64,000 bases of DNA from positions 868,001 through 932,000 of the forward strand of contig NZ_CP046582.1 in the NCBI RefSeq assembly GCF_018141005.1, given 5' to 3'. The notes below the pieces were generated by a model. The model was not told the DNA's origin. It worked only from the letters and a program-made list of their open reading frames with translations, and did no database searches. The DNA comes from Erwinia sp. E602. GTDB lineage: Bacteria > Pseudomonadota > Gammaproteobacteria > Enterobacterales > Enterobacteriaceae. Numbering within the stretch: the first letter of the stretch is position 1; each line of letters opens with the position of its first letter. The position numbers and the translations under genes were made by a program. Shown here in pieces: positions 46,680 to 56,097 of this stretch.

Positions 46680-48076
46680 TGAAACTGAATAAACTTACCC
46701 CCGTAGTGCTGGCACTGCTGATCGGCGGCTGCGCCGTCGGGCCGGACTACCAGCGGCCGTCGGCACCGGGTGCGCTGCGCTATAAAGAAGCGCGCGGCTG
46801 GCAGCAGGCCACGCCGCAGGACGCGCAGCAGAAGGGCGACTGGTGGGCGGTGTATCGTGACCCGACGCTGGATGCGCTGCTGCGTCAGGTGCAGATCTCC
46901 AACCAGAACGTGGCGCAGTATGAGGCGAAGTACCGCCAGGCGCTGGCGCTGGCCTCTGGCTCCAGTCGCGATCTGCTGCCGACGGTCAGCGCTACCGCCA
47001 GCTCAACCCGCAGCGGCACGGCGGCCAGCAGCAGCGGGGCGACCAGCGGCGGGCGGGTCAGCAACAGCCACTCGGCGCAGCTCTCGGCCTCCTGGGAGCT
47101 GGATATCTGGGGCAAACTGCGCCGCACGCTGGAAGAGAACCAGGCCAGCGCAGAGGCCAGCGCCGCCGGACTGGGCAATATCACCCTCAGCGCCCAGTCA
47201 ACGCTGGCGCAGGACTACTTCCAGCTGCGTATTCTCGACCAGCGCATTGCCCTGTATCAGCAGAGCATTGCCGCCTATCAGCGCTATCTGACGGTAATTA
47301 ATAACAAATACCGGGCGGGCAGCGAGTCGCGGGCCACCCTGGCGCAGGCGCAAACCACCCTGGCCAGCGCCCGCGCCTCGGCGCTGGATCTCAGCTGGCA
47401 GCGCGCCCAGCTGGAGCACGCCATCGCGGTGCTGACCGGCAAAACCCCGGCGGAATTCAGCCTGGCGGCGGCACCGCTGAACGCCACTTTGCCGGCGATC
47501 CCGGCCGCGCTGCCGTCCGCACTGCTGCAGCGCAGGCCGGATATCGCCCAGGCGGAACGCACGGTGGCCGCCGCCAACGCCGCAGTGGGCGTGGCGATCG
47601 CCGGTTACTACCCGGATCTGACCCTCAGCGCCAGCGGCGGCTACAGCGGCTCCTCGTTCAGCAACCTGTTCTCGCTGCCGAACCGCATCTGGTCGTTAGG
47701 GCCGTCGCTGAGCGGCACGCTGCTCGACTTTGGTGCCACTTCGGCGAAGGTCGATCAGGCGCGCGCCGCCTATGACGCCGACGTTGCCAGCTACCGTCAG
47801 ACGGTGCTGAGCGGCTTTCAGGAGGTGGAGGATTACCTGGTGGAGCTGCACACCCTGCAGGATGAGCTGCAGGCGCAGCAGGAGGCGGCCGCGTCGGCGC
47901 AGGAGTCAGCGCGCGTAACCTTTAACCAGTACCAGGCGGGAATGATCGACTATCTCGATGTGGCGACGACCGAAAACAGCAGCCTCAGCCAGCAGCAGAG
48001 CCTGCTGCAGCTGCAGAGCACGCAGTGGGTGACCAGCGTACAGCTGATCGCGGCGCTGGGGGGCGGCTGGCGGTAA
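46679..48076 (+). CDS. OprM/NodT-family outer-membrane factor of the mdtABC operon
   Basis: 465 residues from the ATG at 46679. Lipobox IGGC, then AVGPDYQRPSAPG. OEP repeats with SWELDIWGKLRRTLEENQAS, LLQRRPDIAQAERTVAAAN and C-terminal GGGWR. The surface loop at about 105-135 is Ser/Thr/Gly-rich. It occupies the slot that mdtD (an MFS gene) has in E. coli; baeSR are also absent. The operon order adaptor-RND-RND-outer factor is that of Pseudomonas muxABC-opmB. Confidence 0.91.
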   Translation: MKLNKLTPVVLALLIGGCAVGPDYQRPSAPGALRYKEARGWQQATPQDAQQKGDWWAVYRDPTLDALLRQVQISNQNVAQYEAKYRQALALASGSSRDLLPTVSATASSTRSGTAASSSGATSGGRVSNSHSAQLSASWELDIWGKLRRTLEENQASAEASAAGLGNITLSAQSTLAQDYFQLRILDQRIALYQQSIAAYQRYLTVINNKYRAGSESRATLAQAQTTLASARASALDLSWQRAQLEHAIAVLTGKTPAEFSLAAAPLNATLPAIPAALPSALLQRRPDIAQAERTVAAANAAVGVAIAGYYPDLTLSASGGYSGSSFSNLFSLPNRIWSLGPSLSGTLLDFGATSAKVDQARAAYDADVASYRQTVLSGFQEVEDYLVELHTLQDELQAQQEAAASAQESARVTFNQYQAGMIDYLDVATTENSSLSQQQSLLQLQSTQWVTSVQLIAALGGGWR

Positions 48077-48156
48077 ATTAATTCTCTGTTACAGATTGAG
48101 TTGTGTCTTTATATCCTGCATGGTTACAGCAACTTGTGACCTGCTCAGGAGCTGGC

Positions 48157-50316
48157 ATGTTATTTACTCTGTTCCGCACGCTGTTTCGCGTGCTGTTTCG
48201 CACCCGGCTGGCCGGCGATCTCTCCGGCCTGTATAAGAGCAAGGTGCTGATTACCCCTAACCATATGTCGTTTATCGACGGCATTTTGCTGGCGCTGTTT
48301 CTGCCGGTGAAGCCGGTGTTTGCCGTCTACTCATCGATCAGCGAACAGTGGTATATGCGCTGGGTCGGCAAGTTTATTGACGTGGTGCCGCTGGATCCGA
48401 CGCGGCCGATGTCGCTGAAGCAGCTGGTACGGCTGGTTAATGAAGGCCGCCCGGTGGTGATCTTCCCGGAAGGGCGCATCACCGTCACCGGGTCGCTGAT
48501 GAAGATCTACGACGGTGCCGGTTTCGTTGCCGCCAAATCGCAGGCCGCCGTGGTACCGCTGCGCATTGAAGGCGCGGAGTTCACCCCGTTTGGCCGGCTG
48601 GCCGGGGTATTTAAGCGTCGCCTGTTCCCGCGCATTACCCTGACCGTGCTGCCATCAACCACCATCCCGATGCCGGAAGCGCCGAAAGCCCGCGACCGCC
48701 GGCGTCTGGCCGGTGAGCACCTGCACCACATCATGATGGAAGCGCGGATGGCGGTGCGCCCGCGTGAGACGCTGTATCAGGCGTTTCTTTCTGCCCGCAC
48801 CCGCTACGGGCTGTTTAAGCCGTGCATCGAGGACGTCAGTTTCACCCCCGACAGCTACACCGGCCTGCTGAAAAAATCGCTTGGCGTCGGGCGTATCCTC
48901 GAACGTTACACTCACCAGGGCGAAGTTATCGGCCTGCTGCTGCCGAACGCCACGGTGACCGCGGCCGCCATTCTCGGTGCCTCAATGCGCGGCCGCGTGC
49001 CGGCGATGCTTAACTACACCGCCGGGGTGAAGGGGCTGACCAGCGCGCTGACCGCCTCTGAGGTGAAAACCGTCTTCACCTCGCGCCAGTTCCTCGACAA
49101 AGGCAAGCTGTGGCATCTGCCGGAGGGCATTACCGGCGTCAAATGGGTGTTCCTTGAGGATTTGAAGGACACCGTCACCACCGGCGACAAGCTGTGGATC
49201 CTCAGCCACCTGCTGCTGCCGTCGCTGGCCGCCGTGCCGCAGCAGCCGGAAGATGCGGCGATGGTGCTGTTTACCTCCGGCTCGGAAGGCCACCCGAAGG
49301 GCGTGGTGCATTCACATAAAAGCCTGCTGGCCAACGTTGAGCAGATCCGCACCGTGGCCGACTTTACGCCGCGTGACCGCTTTATGTCGGCGCTGCCGCT
49401 GTTCCACGCTTTTGGCCTCACCGTCGGGCTGTTCACCCCGCTGATGACCGGCGCGCAGGTGTTTCTCTACCCCAGCCCGCTGCACTACCGCATCGTACCT
49501 GAGCTGGTGTATGACCGTAACTGCACCGTGCTGTTCGGCACCTCGACCTTCCTCGCTAACTATGCCCGCTTCGCCCATCCGTATGACTTTGCCCGGCTGC
49601 GCTACGTGGTGGCGGGGGCGGAGAAGCTGCAGCAGGCGACCAAAGACGTCTGGTTTGAGAAGTACGGCATCCGTATTCTTGAGGGTTACGGTGTGACCGA
49701 GTGCGCGCCGGTGGTGGCGATCAACGTGCCGATGGCGGCGAAATCGCAAACCGTCGGGCGTATTCTGCCGGGCATGGATTCACGGCTGATAGCGGTACCG
49801 GGTATCGAGAACGGCGGCCTGCTGCAGCTGCGCGGCCCGAACATTATGAAGGGCTATCTGCGCGTTGAGCGCCCTGGCGTGCTGGAAGCGCCGGTGGCGG
49901 ATAACGGCGAAGGGCTGATGGAAGCGGGCTGGTACGACACCGGCGATATCGTCAGCTTCGACGAGGGTGGTTTCTGCCAGATTCTGGGCCGCGTGAAGCG
50001 CTTTGCCAAAATCGCCGGCGAAATGGTCTCTCTGGAGAACGTCGAGCAGATTGCGCTGAAGGCCTCGGCGGATAAACAACATGCGGCCACCCAGCGCCCG
50101 GACGGCAACCGTGGTGAAGCGCTGGTGCTGTTTACCACCGATGCGGAACTGTCGCGCGATAAACTGCTGCAGGCGGCGCGTGAGCTGGGCAGCCCGGAGC
50201 TGGCGGTGCCGCGCGATATCCGCGTGATTAAACAGCTGCCGCTGCTCGGCAGCGGTAAACCGGATTTTGTCACCCTGCGTGAGATGGCAGAAAAGCCGGA
50301 GGGCAACGATGAGTAA
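48157..50316 (+). CDS. aas: Bifunctional acyl-ACP synthetase / 2-acylglycerophosphoethanolamine acyltransferase Aas
   Basis: 719 residues from the ATG at 48157 (CAGGAG upstream), same as E. coli; an earlier in-frame ATG at 48103 is not needed. N-terminal PlsC-type acyltransferase: [11 protein letters not shown] (variant of NHxxxxD) and [20 protein letters not shown]. Then the AMP-binding synthetase: [39 protein letters not shown], and [17 protein letters not shown] hinge. Re-acylates lysophosphatidylethanolamine brought in by LplT. Overlaps lplT by 8 nt. Confidence 0.97.
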   Translation: MLFTLFRTLFRVLFRTRLAGDLSGLYKSKVLITPNHMSFIDGILLALFLPVKPVFAVYSSISEQWYMRWVGKFIDVVPLDPTRPMSLKQLVRLVNEGRPVVIFPEGRITVTGSLMKIYDGAGFVAAKSQAAVVPLRIEGAEFTPFGRLAGVFKRRLFPRITLTVLPSTTIPMPEAPKARDRRRLAGEHLHHIMMEARMAVRPRETLYQAFLSARTRYGLFKPCIEDVSFTPDSYTGLLKKSLGVGRILERYTHQGEVIGLLLPNATVTAAAILGASMRGRVPAMLNYTAGVKGLTSALTASEVKTVFTSRQFLDKGKLWHLPEGITGVKWVFLEDLKDTVTTGDKLWILSHLLLPSLAAVPQQPEDAAMVLFTSGSEGHPKGVVHSHKSLLANVEQIRTVADFTPRDRFMSALPLFHAFGLTVGLFTPLMTGAQVFLYPSPLHYRIVPELVYDRNCTVLFGTSTFLANYARFAHPYDFARLRYVVAGAEKLQQATKDVWFEKYGIRILEGYGVTECAPVVAINVPMAAKSQTVGRILPGMDSRLIAVPGIENGGLLQLRGPNIMKGYLRVERPGVLEAPVADNGEGLMEAGWYDTGDIVSFDEGGFCQILGRVKRFAKIAGEMVSLENVEQIALKASADKQHAATQRPDGNRGEALVLFTTDAELSRDKLLQAARELGSPELAVPRDIRVIKQLPLLGSGKPDFVTLREMAEKPEGNDE

Positions 50317-51514
50317 CCTGGCGACGGGCGGCAAGCCGCTGCTGTCGAAGGGGATGATGGCGGTGATCGTCGCCCAGTTCCTGTCGGCGTTTGGTGATAA
50401 CGCGCTGCTGTTTGCCGCGCTGGCGGTGCTCAAGCAGCTGGTCTATCCCGACTGGAGCCAGCCGGTGCTGCAGATGGTGTTTGTCGCCACCTACATCATT
50501 CTCGCGCCGTTCGTCGGCCAGTTTGCCGACGGCTTTGCCAAAGGGCGGGTGATGATGGCAGCCAACGGCCTGAAGCTGCTGGGCGCGATGGTGATCTGCT
50601 TCGGCTTTGATCCTTTCCTCGGCTACAGCCTGGTCGGCATCGGCGCGGCGGCCTATTCCCCTGCCAAGTACGGCATCCTCGGTGAACTGACCGACGGGGA
50701 AACGCTGGTTAAGGCCAACGGCCTGATGGAGTCTTCGACCATCGCCGCGATCCTGCTCGGTTCGGTAGCCGGCGGCTTCCTCGCCGACTGGAACCTGACC
50801 GGCGCGCTGGCGGCCTGCGTGCTGGCCTACGCGCTGGCGGTGGCGGCCAACCTGCTGATCCCGAAACTGCCCGCGGCGCGCGGCGGGCAGTCGTGGCGGC
50901 CGGCGGCGATGTCCGCCAGCTTCTTCAACGCCTGCCGCACGCTGTGGCGCAACCCGGAGACCCGTTTCTCGCTGGTCGGCACCAGCATGTTCTGGGGCGC
51001 CGGGGTGACGCTGCGCTTCCTGCTGGTGCTGTGGGTGCCGGTGGCGCTGGGCATCAGCGATAACAAAACGCCGACGCTGCTTAACGCGATGGTGGCGATC
51101 GGCATCGTCATCGGTGCGATCGCAGCGGCGAAGCTGGTGACGCTGAAAACCGTGGCGCGCTGCATGCCGGCCGGCGTACTGATCGGCGTGGCGGTAGTGG
51201 CGTTTGCCCTGCAGCAGCAGGCGATCAACGCTTACCTGCTGCTGGTGGTGATTGGCGTGCTGGGTGGCTTCTTCGTGGTACCGCTTAATGCGCTGCTGCA
51301 GATGCGCGGCAAAGAGACGGTGGGAGCAGGTAACGCCATCGCGGTGCAGAACCTCGGTGAGAATATGGCGATGCTGCTGATGCTTGGCCTCTACTCGCTG
51401 GCGATCCGCCTCGGTGCGCCACCGGTTGCCACCGGCGTAGGTTTCGGCGCGCTGTTTGCGCTGGCCATCGCCCTGCTATGGGGCTGGCATCAGCTGCAGA
51501 AGCGGCGCGGTTAA
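50309..51514 (+). CDS. lplT: Lysophospholipid transporter LplT
   Basis: 401 residues from the ATG at 50309 (GGAGG 7 nt upstream, inside aas). MFS protein with 12 helices; matches E. coli LplT ([48 protein letters not shown]). Flips lysophospholipids across the inner membrane for Aas. A terminator follows directly. Confidence 0.96.
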   Translation: MSNLATGGKPLLSKGMMAVIVAQFLSAFGDNALLFAALAVLKQLVYPDWSQPVLQMVFVATYIILAPFVGQFADGFAKGRVMMAANGLKLLGAMVICFGFDPFLGYSLVGIGAAAYSPAKYGILGELTDGETLVKANGLMESSTIAAILLGSVAGGFLADWNLTGALAACVLAYALAVAANLLIPKLPAARGGQSWRPAAMSASFFNACRTLWRNPETRFSLVGTSMFWGAGVTLRFLLVLWVPVALGISDNKTPTLLNAMVAIGIVIGAIAAAKLVTLKTVARCMPAGVLIGVAVVAFALQQQAINAYLLLVVIGVLGGFFVVPLNALLQMRGKETVGAGNAIAVQNLGENMAMLLMLGLYSLAIRLGAPPVATGVGFGALFALAIALLWGWHQLQKRRG

Positions 51515-51521
51515 TCTTTGC

Positions 51522-51547
51522 GGGCGGGCTTCTGTGGCCCGCCCTTT
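51522..51547 (+). terminator. Terminator after lplT
   Basis: GGGCGGGC, loop ttctgtg, GCCCGCCC, then TTT. Strong 8-bp GC stem, short T-run. Confidence 0.75.
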
Positions 51548-51745
51548 AAGGTCGCTAAGTTTTTTAAGTTCTTTTTTCTCCTTTCCAGACGCAGGTTGCG
51601 GGTACTCTCCCGGCCACTTGCAGACGCATGACTTGCACCTTAACCCGTGTGCTAATCATCTAGAATTGCGTCCTTCCTAACCCTGTTGTTAACAGCACCT
51701 GTTGTGATACGGGCACGATTAACGACGCACGAAAGGAGATCTGAA

Positions 51746-52594
51746 ATGGAAAGAAGGGAGTTTATTGCTAAATCTGCCCTGTCACTGATTGCCGCCAGCA
51801 TCGGAGCCGGCGCCAGCAGTTCACTGTTTGCCGGACAGCCCGAATACCGCCATGGTCCCGGGCAGGCCACGTCTGTCGGCAAAGGCAAACGCATCAGCCT
51901 GGCGTTTGTGATCTACCCCGGCATGACGCCGCTGGACATCATCGGCCCGGCGACCATGCTCGGTGGTGACAATTTCGATATTCACTTTGTCTGGCGTGAC
52001 CGTAACCCGGTACAGGGCGAGATAGCGCACGTGCAGTTTATCCCCAGCACCACCTTCCGTGAGCTGAAAAAAGTCGACGTGCTGTGCATCACCGGCACCG
52101 GCAACCCCTATGCGCTGCTGAAAGAGCATGAAATGATCGACTGGCTGCACGAGGTGGGTAGCAAGGCCGAGTGGGTCACCAGCGTCTGTACTGGCTCAAT
52201 CCTGCTGGGTGCCGCTGGGCTATTGCAGGGCTATAAAGCCACCACCCACTGGTCAATGATTGACGATCTGAAACCTTTTGGCGCGATACCGGTCAGCGAT
52301 CGCGTGGTGATCGACCGTAACCGCATCACCGGGGGGGGCGTCACGGCGGGAATGGATTTTGGCCTCACGCTGCAGGCGGAGCTGGCCGGCAAAGAGAGCG
52401 CCGAATATGCTCAGCTGATCACCCAGTACGATCCGCATCCGCCTTTCCACAGCGGTACGCCACAGCAGGCCGCCCCGCAGCTGGTTAAGTCGGTGAAAAA
52501 GATGGTCTTTGATATGGTTGAAGCCCGCACCCCGGACTGGCAGCAGCAGATGAAAGACAGCGTGGCGCGAATGCAGCGTTACAACAAAGCGTAA
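51746..52594 (+). CDS. Secreted DJ-1/PfpI family protein (isonitrile-hydratase-like)
   Basis: 282 residues from the ATG at 51746 (AAGGAG 7 nt upstream). N-terminus MERREFIAKSALSLIAASIG is a likely Tat signal (twin Arg3-Arg4, then FIAK and a hydrophobic core). Class-I glutamine-amidotransferase-like fold: AFVIYPGMTPLDIIGPATML, nucleophile elbow with Cys148 in TSVCTGSILLGAAGLL, and THW soon after. This is the motif set of Pseudomonas isonitrile hydratase (InhA), but exported. The enzyme activity is not proven by the sequence; a GlxA-like domain without DNA-binding part is another description. Confidence 0.82.
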   Translation: MERREFIAKSALSLIAASIGAGASSSLFAGQPEYRHGPGQATSVGKGKRISLAFVIYPGMTPLDIIGPATMLGGDNFDIHFVWRDRNPVQGEIAHVQFIPSTTFRELKKVDVLCITGTGNPYALLKEHEMIDWLHEVGSKAEWVTSVCTGSILLGAAGLLQGYKATTHWSMIDDLKPFGAIPVSDRVVIDRNRITGGGVTAGMDFGLTLQAELAGKESAEYAQLITQYDPHPPFHSGTPQQAAPQLVKSVKKMVFDMVEARTPDWQQQMKDSVARMQRYNKA

Positions 52595-52597
52595 GAA

Positions 52598-52621
52598 CAG
52601 GGCGAGGGAAACCTCGCCCTG
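52598..52621. terminator. Bidirectional hairpin between the DJ-1 gene and tas
   Basis: CAGGGCGAGG, tetraloop gaaa, CCTCGCCCTG: perfect 10-bp stem filling the gap between the two convergent genes. Confidence 0.8.
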
Positions 52622-52626
52622 AAACA

Positions 52627-53667
52627 TTATGGCGCAGGGTAAGTGAAGCGGCGGTGAATCGCCTCCAGCCCTTCCAGTACGTCCGCGTTCAGCGTCAGGT
52701 CGTAGCTGTCGATATTGATCTTCAGCTGCTCCAGCGTCGTCGCCCCCAGCAGCGTGCTGGCGACAAACGGCTGCTGGCGGACAAACGCCAGCGCCATCTG
52801 CGACGGGTCCAGCCCGTGTTTTTTCGCCAGCGCGACGTATTCTGCAATCGCCAGCTGCGACTGCTCGCCGCTGTAGCGGGTAAAGCGGCTGAACAGCGTA
52901 TTGCGTGCGCCGGCCGGCTGCGCGCCGTTGAGGTACTTGCCGCTCAGGGTGCCGAACGCCAGGCTGGAGTAGGCCAGCAGCTCAACCCCTTCATGATGGC
53001 TGATCTCCGCCAGACCCACCTCAAAGCTGCGGTTCAGCAGGCTGTAGGGGTTCTGAATGCTGACGATGCGCGGCAGCTCGTGTTTTTCCGCCAGCTGCAG
53101 ATAGCGCATCACGCCCCACGGCGTTTCATTGGACACGCCGATGTAGCGGATTTTCCCGGCGCGCACCTGCTCGTTCAGCGCTTCCAGCGTCTCCAGCAGC
53201 GTGACCGGCGCGGTGGTATCGGCATATTCATAGTTCAGCTTGCCAAAGAAGTTAGTCTGGCGCTGCGGCCAGTGCAGCTGATAAAGATCGAGATAGTCGG
53301 TATTCAGCCGTTTCAGGCTGGCATCCAGCGCGGCACGGATGTTTTTACGGTCCAGTACCTGTCCCGGGCGGATAGAGGCGTCCGCACCGCGCACCGGTCC
53401 GGCAACTTTCGAGGCCAGCACCACCTTGTCACGGTTACCGCGCGCCTTCAGCCAGCTGCCGATATAACTCTCGGTCAGGCCCTGAGTTTCCGGGCGCGGC
53501 GGCACCGGATACATTTCGGCGGTATCAATCAGGTTGATGCCGCGGCTCAGGGCGTAATCCAGCTGGGCATGCGCGTCGGCTTCGCTGTTCTGCTCGCCAA
53601 AGGTCATGGTTCCCAGGCCCAGTGAGCTGATTTCAAGGGTGCTGTGGGGGATACGGTGATAATGCAT
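52627..53667 (-). CDS. tas: Aldo/keto reductase Tas
   Basis: 346 residues from the ATG at 53667 (AAGGAAG upstream), the exact E. coli length; an in-frame ATG at 53685 would add 6. TIM-barrel NADP-dependent reductase: LGLGTMTFGEQNSEADAHAQ, catalytic Asp/Tyr in LIDTAEMYP, HWPQRQTNFFGKL, and the cofactor site VASTLLGATT. In E. coli Tas restores prephenate dehydrogenase-type growth when overproduced; the natural substrate is not known. Same neighbours as E. coli. Confidence 0.96.
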   Translation of the reverse strand: MHYHRIPHSTLEISSLGLGTMTFGEQNSEADAHAQLDYALSRGINLIDTAEMYPVPPRPETQGLTESYIGSWLKARGNRDKVVLASKVAGPVRGADASIRPGQVLDRKNIRAALDASLKRLNTDYLDLYQLHWPQRQTNFFGKLNYEYADTTAPVTLLETLEALNEQVRAGKIRYIGVSNETPWGVMRYLQLAEKHELPRIVSIQNPYSLLNRSFEVGLAEISHHEGVELLAYSSLAFGTLSGKYLNGAQPAGARNTLFSRFTRYSGEQSQLAIAEYVALAKKHGLDPSQMALAFVRQQPFVASTLLGATTLEQLKINIDSYDLTLNADVLEGLEAIHRRFTYPAP

Positions 53668-53845
53668 TTCCGGCTTCCTTTTCATTTTTGAAGGTCAGGG
53701 AATACTCCTGCATCGTTCACTGGCTGACGGTGCCAGATCCCGGTTTTCGACTATAACCGCGGCGGGGCAGTGGGGGAAGTGAGGAATTGTGCAGAGCGAT
53801 GAACAACTGCCTGAATACGGGCGCATCCAGGCAACAGCCGTCAGA

Positions 53846-54061
53846 TTAGCGCTCAACGATGCTGGAAACCTCGTCGCCGTTAATCTGCTTCTCATGACCG
53901 GACTCGTCGGTGTACTGCACCAGCCCGGTCTCTTTATCAATTTGCGGCTTACCGTCGGTCATAATCATCTGCCCGTCTTTGGTCGCCATTACATAGCTGC
54001 TGCTGCAGCCGCTCAACAGCATCGCTATGCCGATCGCCGCTGCGCCAGTCATCAACTTCAT
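53846..54061 (-). CDS. ygdR: Small lipoprotein YgdR (DUF903)
   Basis: 71 residues from the ATG at 54061 (GGGAG 8 nt upstream). Lipobox LSGC then [20 protein letters not shown], the DUF903 SH3-like fold, as in E. coli YgdR (72 residues). Function unknown. In E. coli ygdQ lies between ygdR and mutH; here it is missing and only 134 bp separate them. Confidence 0.92.
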   Translation of the reverse strand: MKLMTGAAAIGIAMLLSGCSSSYVMATKDGQMIMTDGKPQIDKETGLVQYTDESGHEKQINGDEVSSIVER

Positions 54062-54195
54062 GGTTATCTCCCCTGTGATTCGTTTACGCTTAAGAGTGTA
54101 GTAATAAACGAAATATTCCGTGGTGATAATCACATCAGTCTGAAAGTCCGGCGTTAAGGCCGGAAAACTTGACATCGCTGGCCACCGCCGGCGGC

Positions 54196-54879
54196 TCAGA
54201 GTAAAAAGTGCCGCGCCAGCAGCGCACCGGTAAAGGATTTTTTCAGATAGAAGCCGCGCGGCAGGGTCATAATCGGCTGCCCCTCGCGGCCAATCCCCTC
54301 GGTCAACGCTCTGCTGTTGGCCGCTTTAGGGCGAATTTGCAGCACGTCGCCGTGGCGTGCGGTGATCTGCTCCACCTGGCCGAGCACGATCATATCCATC
54401 AGCTCTTCCCAGTCGCGGCGCAGCTGCCGCTCCTCCTCCGCGTCCGGGCTCCACAGCAGCGCGGCCCCGACGTGGCGGTCAGGCAGCGCAATGGCCCGAT
54501 CGCCCTCCACCGGCACCCACAGCACCCGGCTCAGCTTATGGCGGACGTGGCTGGTGAGCCAGGTCACGCCGCTGTTGCCGGTCAGCGGCGCCACGCAGAC
54601 AAAGGTGGTTTCCAGCGGGCGGCCCGCCGCGTCGATCGGAATGGTTTTCAGCTCAACGCCAATGGCGGCGAAATCCTGCTCCGGCTTGCTGCCCGCGCTG
54701 GCACCCAGGCAGCGTTCCAGCAGCATACCCACCCAGCCTTTATCGCGTTTCAGATCGCGCGGGATAGCTAAACCACAGGCGTGCGCCAGTTCACCGAGGG
54801 TGTACCCCGCAAGGCCTCGGGCGCGGGCCATCAGCTCATCTTCATGGCGTGGCGGCGGCAGAAAATCGTTATCGCTCAA
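54196..54879 (-). CDS. mutH: DNA mismatch repair endonuclease MutH
   Basis: 227 residues. Nicks the unmethylated strand at hemimethylated GATC when activated by MutS-MutL. Catalytic D-x(n)-E-x-K: Asp69 (PEQDFAAIG), Glu76 and Lys78 (VELKTI). C-terminal Leu-rich tail [10 protein letters not shown] as in E. coli. Its upstream side faces the DARS2-like region. Confidence 0.97.
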   Translation of the reverse strand: MSDNDFLPPPRHEDELMARARGLAGYTLGELAHACGLAIPRDLKRDKGWVGMLLERCLGASAGSKPEQDFAAIGVELKTIPIDAAGRPLETTFVCVAPLTGNSGVTWLTSHVRHKLSRVLWVPVEGDRAIALPDRHVGAALLWSPDAEEERQLRRDWEELMDMIVLGQVEQITARHGDVLQIRPKAANSRALTEGIGREGQPIMTLPRGFYLKKSFTGALLARHFLL

Positions 54880-55068
54880 TCTGCTCTCCGGTGGTTAAAA
54901 AAAGTACAGCAAACGACAGCATCACGGCGTGCGGTTATTCAGTGGGGGAAAAAAACAATAATAGCATGATAAATCGTGTTTTTTTATCGCCCGACTGCCG
55001 CCGTCGGTCAGGGCTCTGTAAGGTTTAACTTTTCTGGTCACCGGCAATGAACAGGATCTTCCGGGTAG

Positions 55069-55467
55069 TTATCCACAGAAAAGTGGGATAAGTGGCCCGT
55101 GAAGATAATACTGTTTCCATTTACAGCCTTGACGCAGGGGTTTTTTGCCCATTTAGCCTGCGTCGTGGGCAAGTAATCAACATATTCTGTGGATAACGTC
55201 ATATGTGCGCGAAAAATCACCAGTCCGCGGATCGCTGGATATGACAGCAGAATGACATGGACAGGAAAAGGGCGCTACACCGCTAAATGCCTCTGATTAA
55301 TATAAGATTATTCCTTGATGCTGGCAGGTCTTGTTTAGCGACCACAAAAGTTTTCCCCACTTCTTCAGCGAGTTCTGCACAAAGCTATCCACAGAAAACG
55401 TGAATAAGATCGCCTTTTTCCCCCGCTTTCTGTTTATAACTTGCCTGTTAATGAAGAGTTATCCCAC
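55069..55467. promoter_or_regulatory. DARS2-like DnaA-reactivating region between mutH and rppH
   Basis: Non-coding 681 bp (54880-55560) at the place where E. coli has DARS2, which helps turn ADP-DnaA into ATP-DnaA. DnaA boxes seen: TTATCCACA at 55069-55077 (perfect), TGTGGATAA at 55188-55196 (perfect, reverse), CTATCCACA at 55385-55393 (one mismatch), with weaker TTCTGCACA at 55373-55381 and TTTTCCCCA at 55351-55359. An IHF-like AATCAACATATTC at 55175-55187 abuts the second box. Two TTATCCCAC motifs lie at 55083-55091 (reverse) and 55459-55467. Promoters for rppH must also be in this gap. Confidence 0.8.
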
Positions 55468-55560
55468 TCCGGACCAGGCACATGCTGTTAAAGCAGTGGT
55501 TTACCGTCTGTAAGGAGTGTGAAACAATCAGAACATCCAGTTTTAGTTTGAGGTAGTCCG

Positions 55561-56085
55561 GTGATCGATGATGATGGCTACCGCCCGAATGTTGGTATCG
55601 TAATTTGTAACAGGCAGGGACAGGTGCTGTGGGCCAGACGTTTTGGTCAGCACTCCTGGCAGTTTCCCCAGGGGGGCATCAACCCAGGGGAGACCGCGGA
55701 ACAGGCAATGTACCGCGAGCTTTTCGAGGAAGTCGGTTTACACCGTAAGGATGTGCGCATTCTGGCCTCCACCCGAAACTGGTTACGATATAAGTTGCCT
55801 AAACGTTTGGTGCGTTGGGACACAAAGCCGGTTTGTATCGGCCAAAAACAGAAATGGTTTCTCCTGCAGCTGTTGTGCAACGACGCGGATATCAACATGC
55901 AAACCAGCAGCACGCCGGAATTTGACGGCTGGCGGTGGGTCAGCTTCTGGTATCCGGTACGCCAGGTGGTCTCCTTCAAGCGCGACGTCTATCGTCGGGT
56001 GATGAAAGAGTTTGCCAGCGTGGTGATGCCCCTGCAGGAAAATACCGCACCACGAAACACGCCCTTTCGACGGAAGAGAGGTTAA
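55561..56085 (+). CDS. rppH: RNA pyrophosphohydrolase RppH
   Basis: 174 residues, GTG start. Nudix hydrolase that removes pyrophosphate from 5'-triphosphate mRNA, opening it to RNase E decay. Nudix box [20 protein letters not shown] within residues 38-60; conserved [27 protein letters not shown] and basic C-terminal end. Near-identical to E. coli in most positions. ptsP follows after 12 nt. Confidence 0.97.
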   Translation: MIDDDGYRPNVGIVICNRQGQVLWARRFGQHSWQFPQGGINPGETAEQAMYRELFEEVGLHRKDVRILASTRNWLRYKLPKRLVRWDTKPVCIGQKQKWFLLQLLCNDADINMQTSSTPEFDGWRWVSFWYPVRQVVSFKRDVYRRVMKEFASVVMPLQENTAPRNTPFRRKRG

Positions 56086-56097
56086 GCCACACCGATC

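Noticed and set aside
55331..55513. Small open frames within the mutH-rppH gap
   Set aside because: They lie over DnaA boxes in AT-rich non-coding sequence and have no recognisable product.
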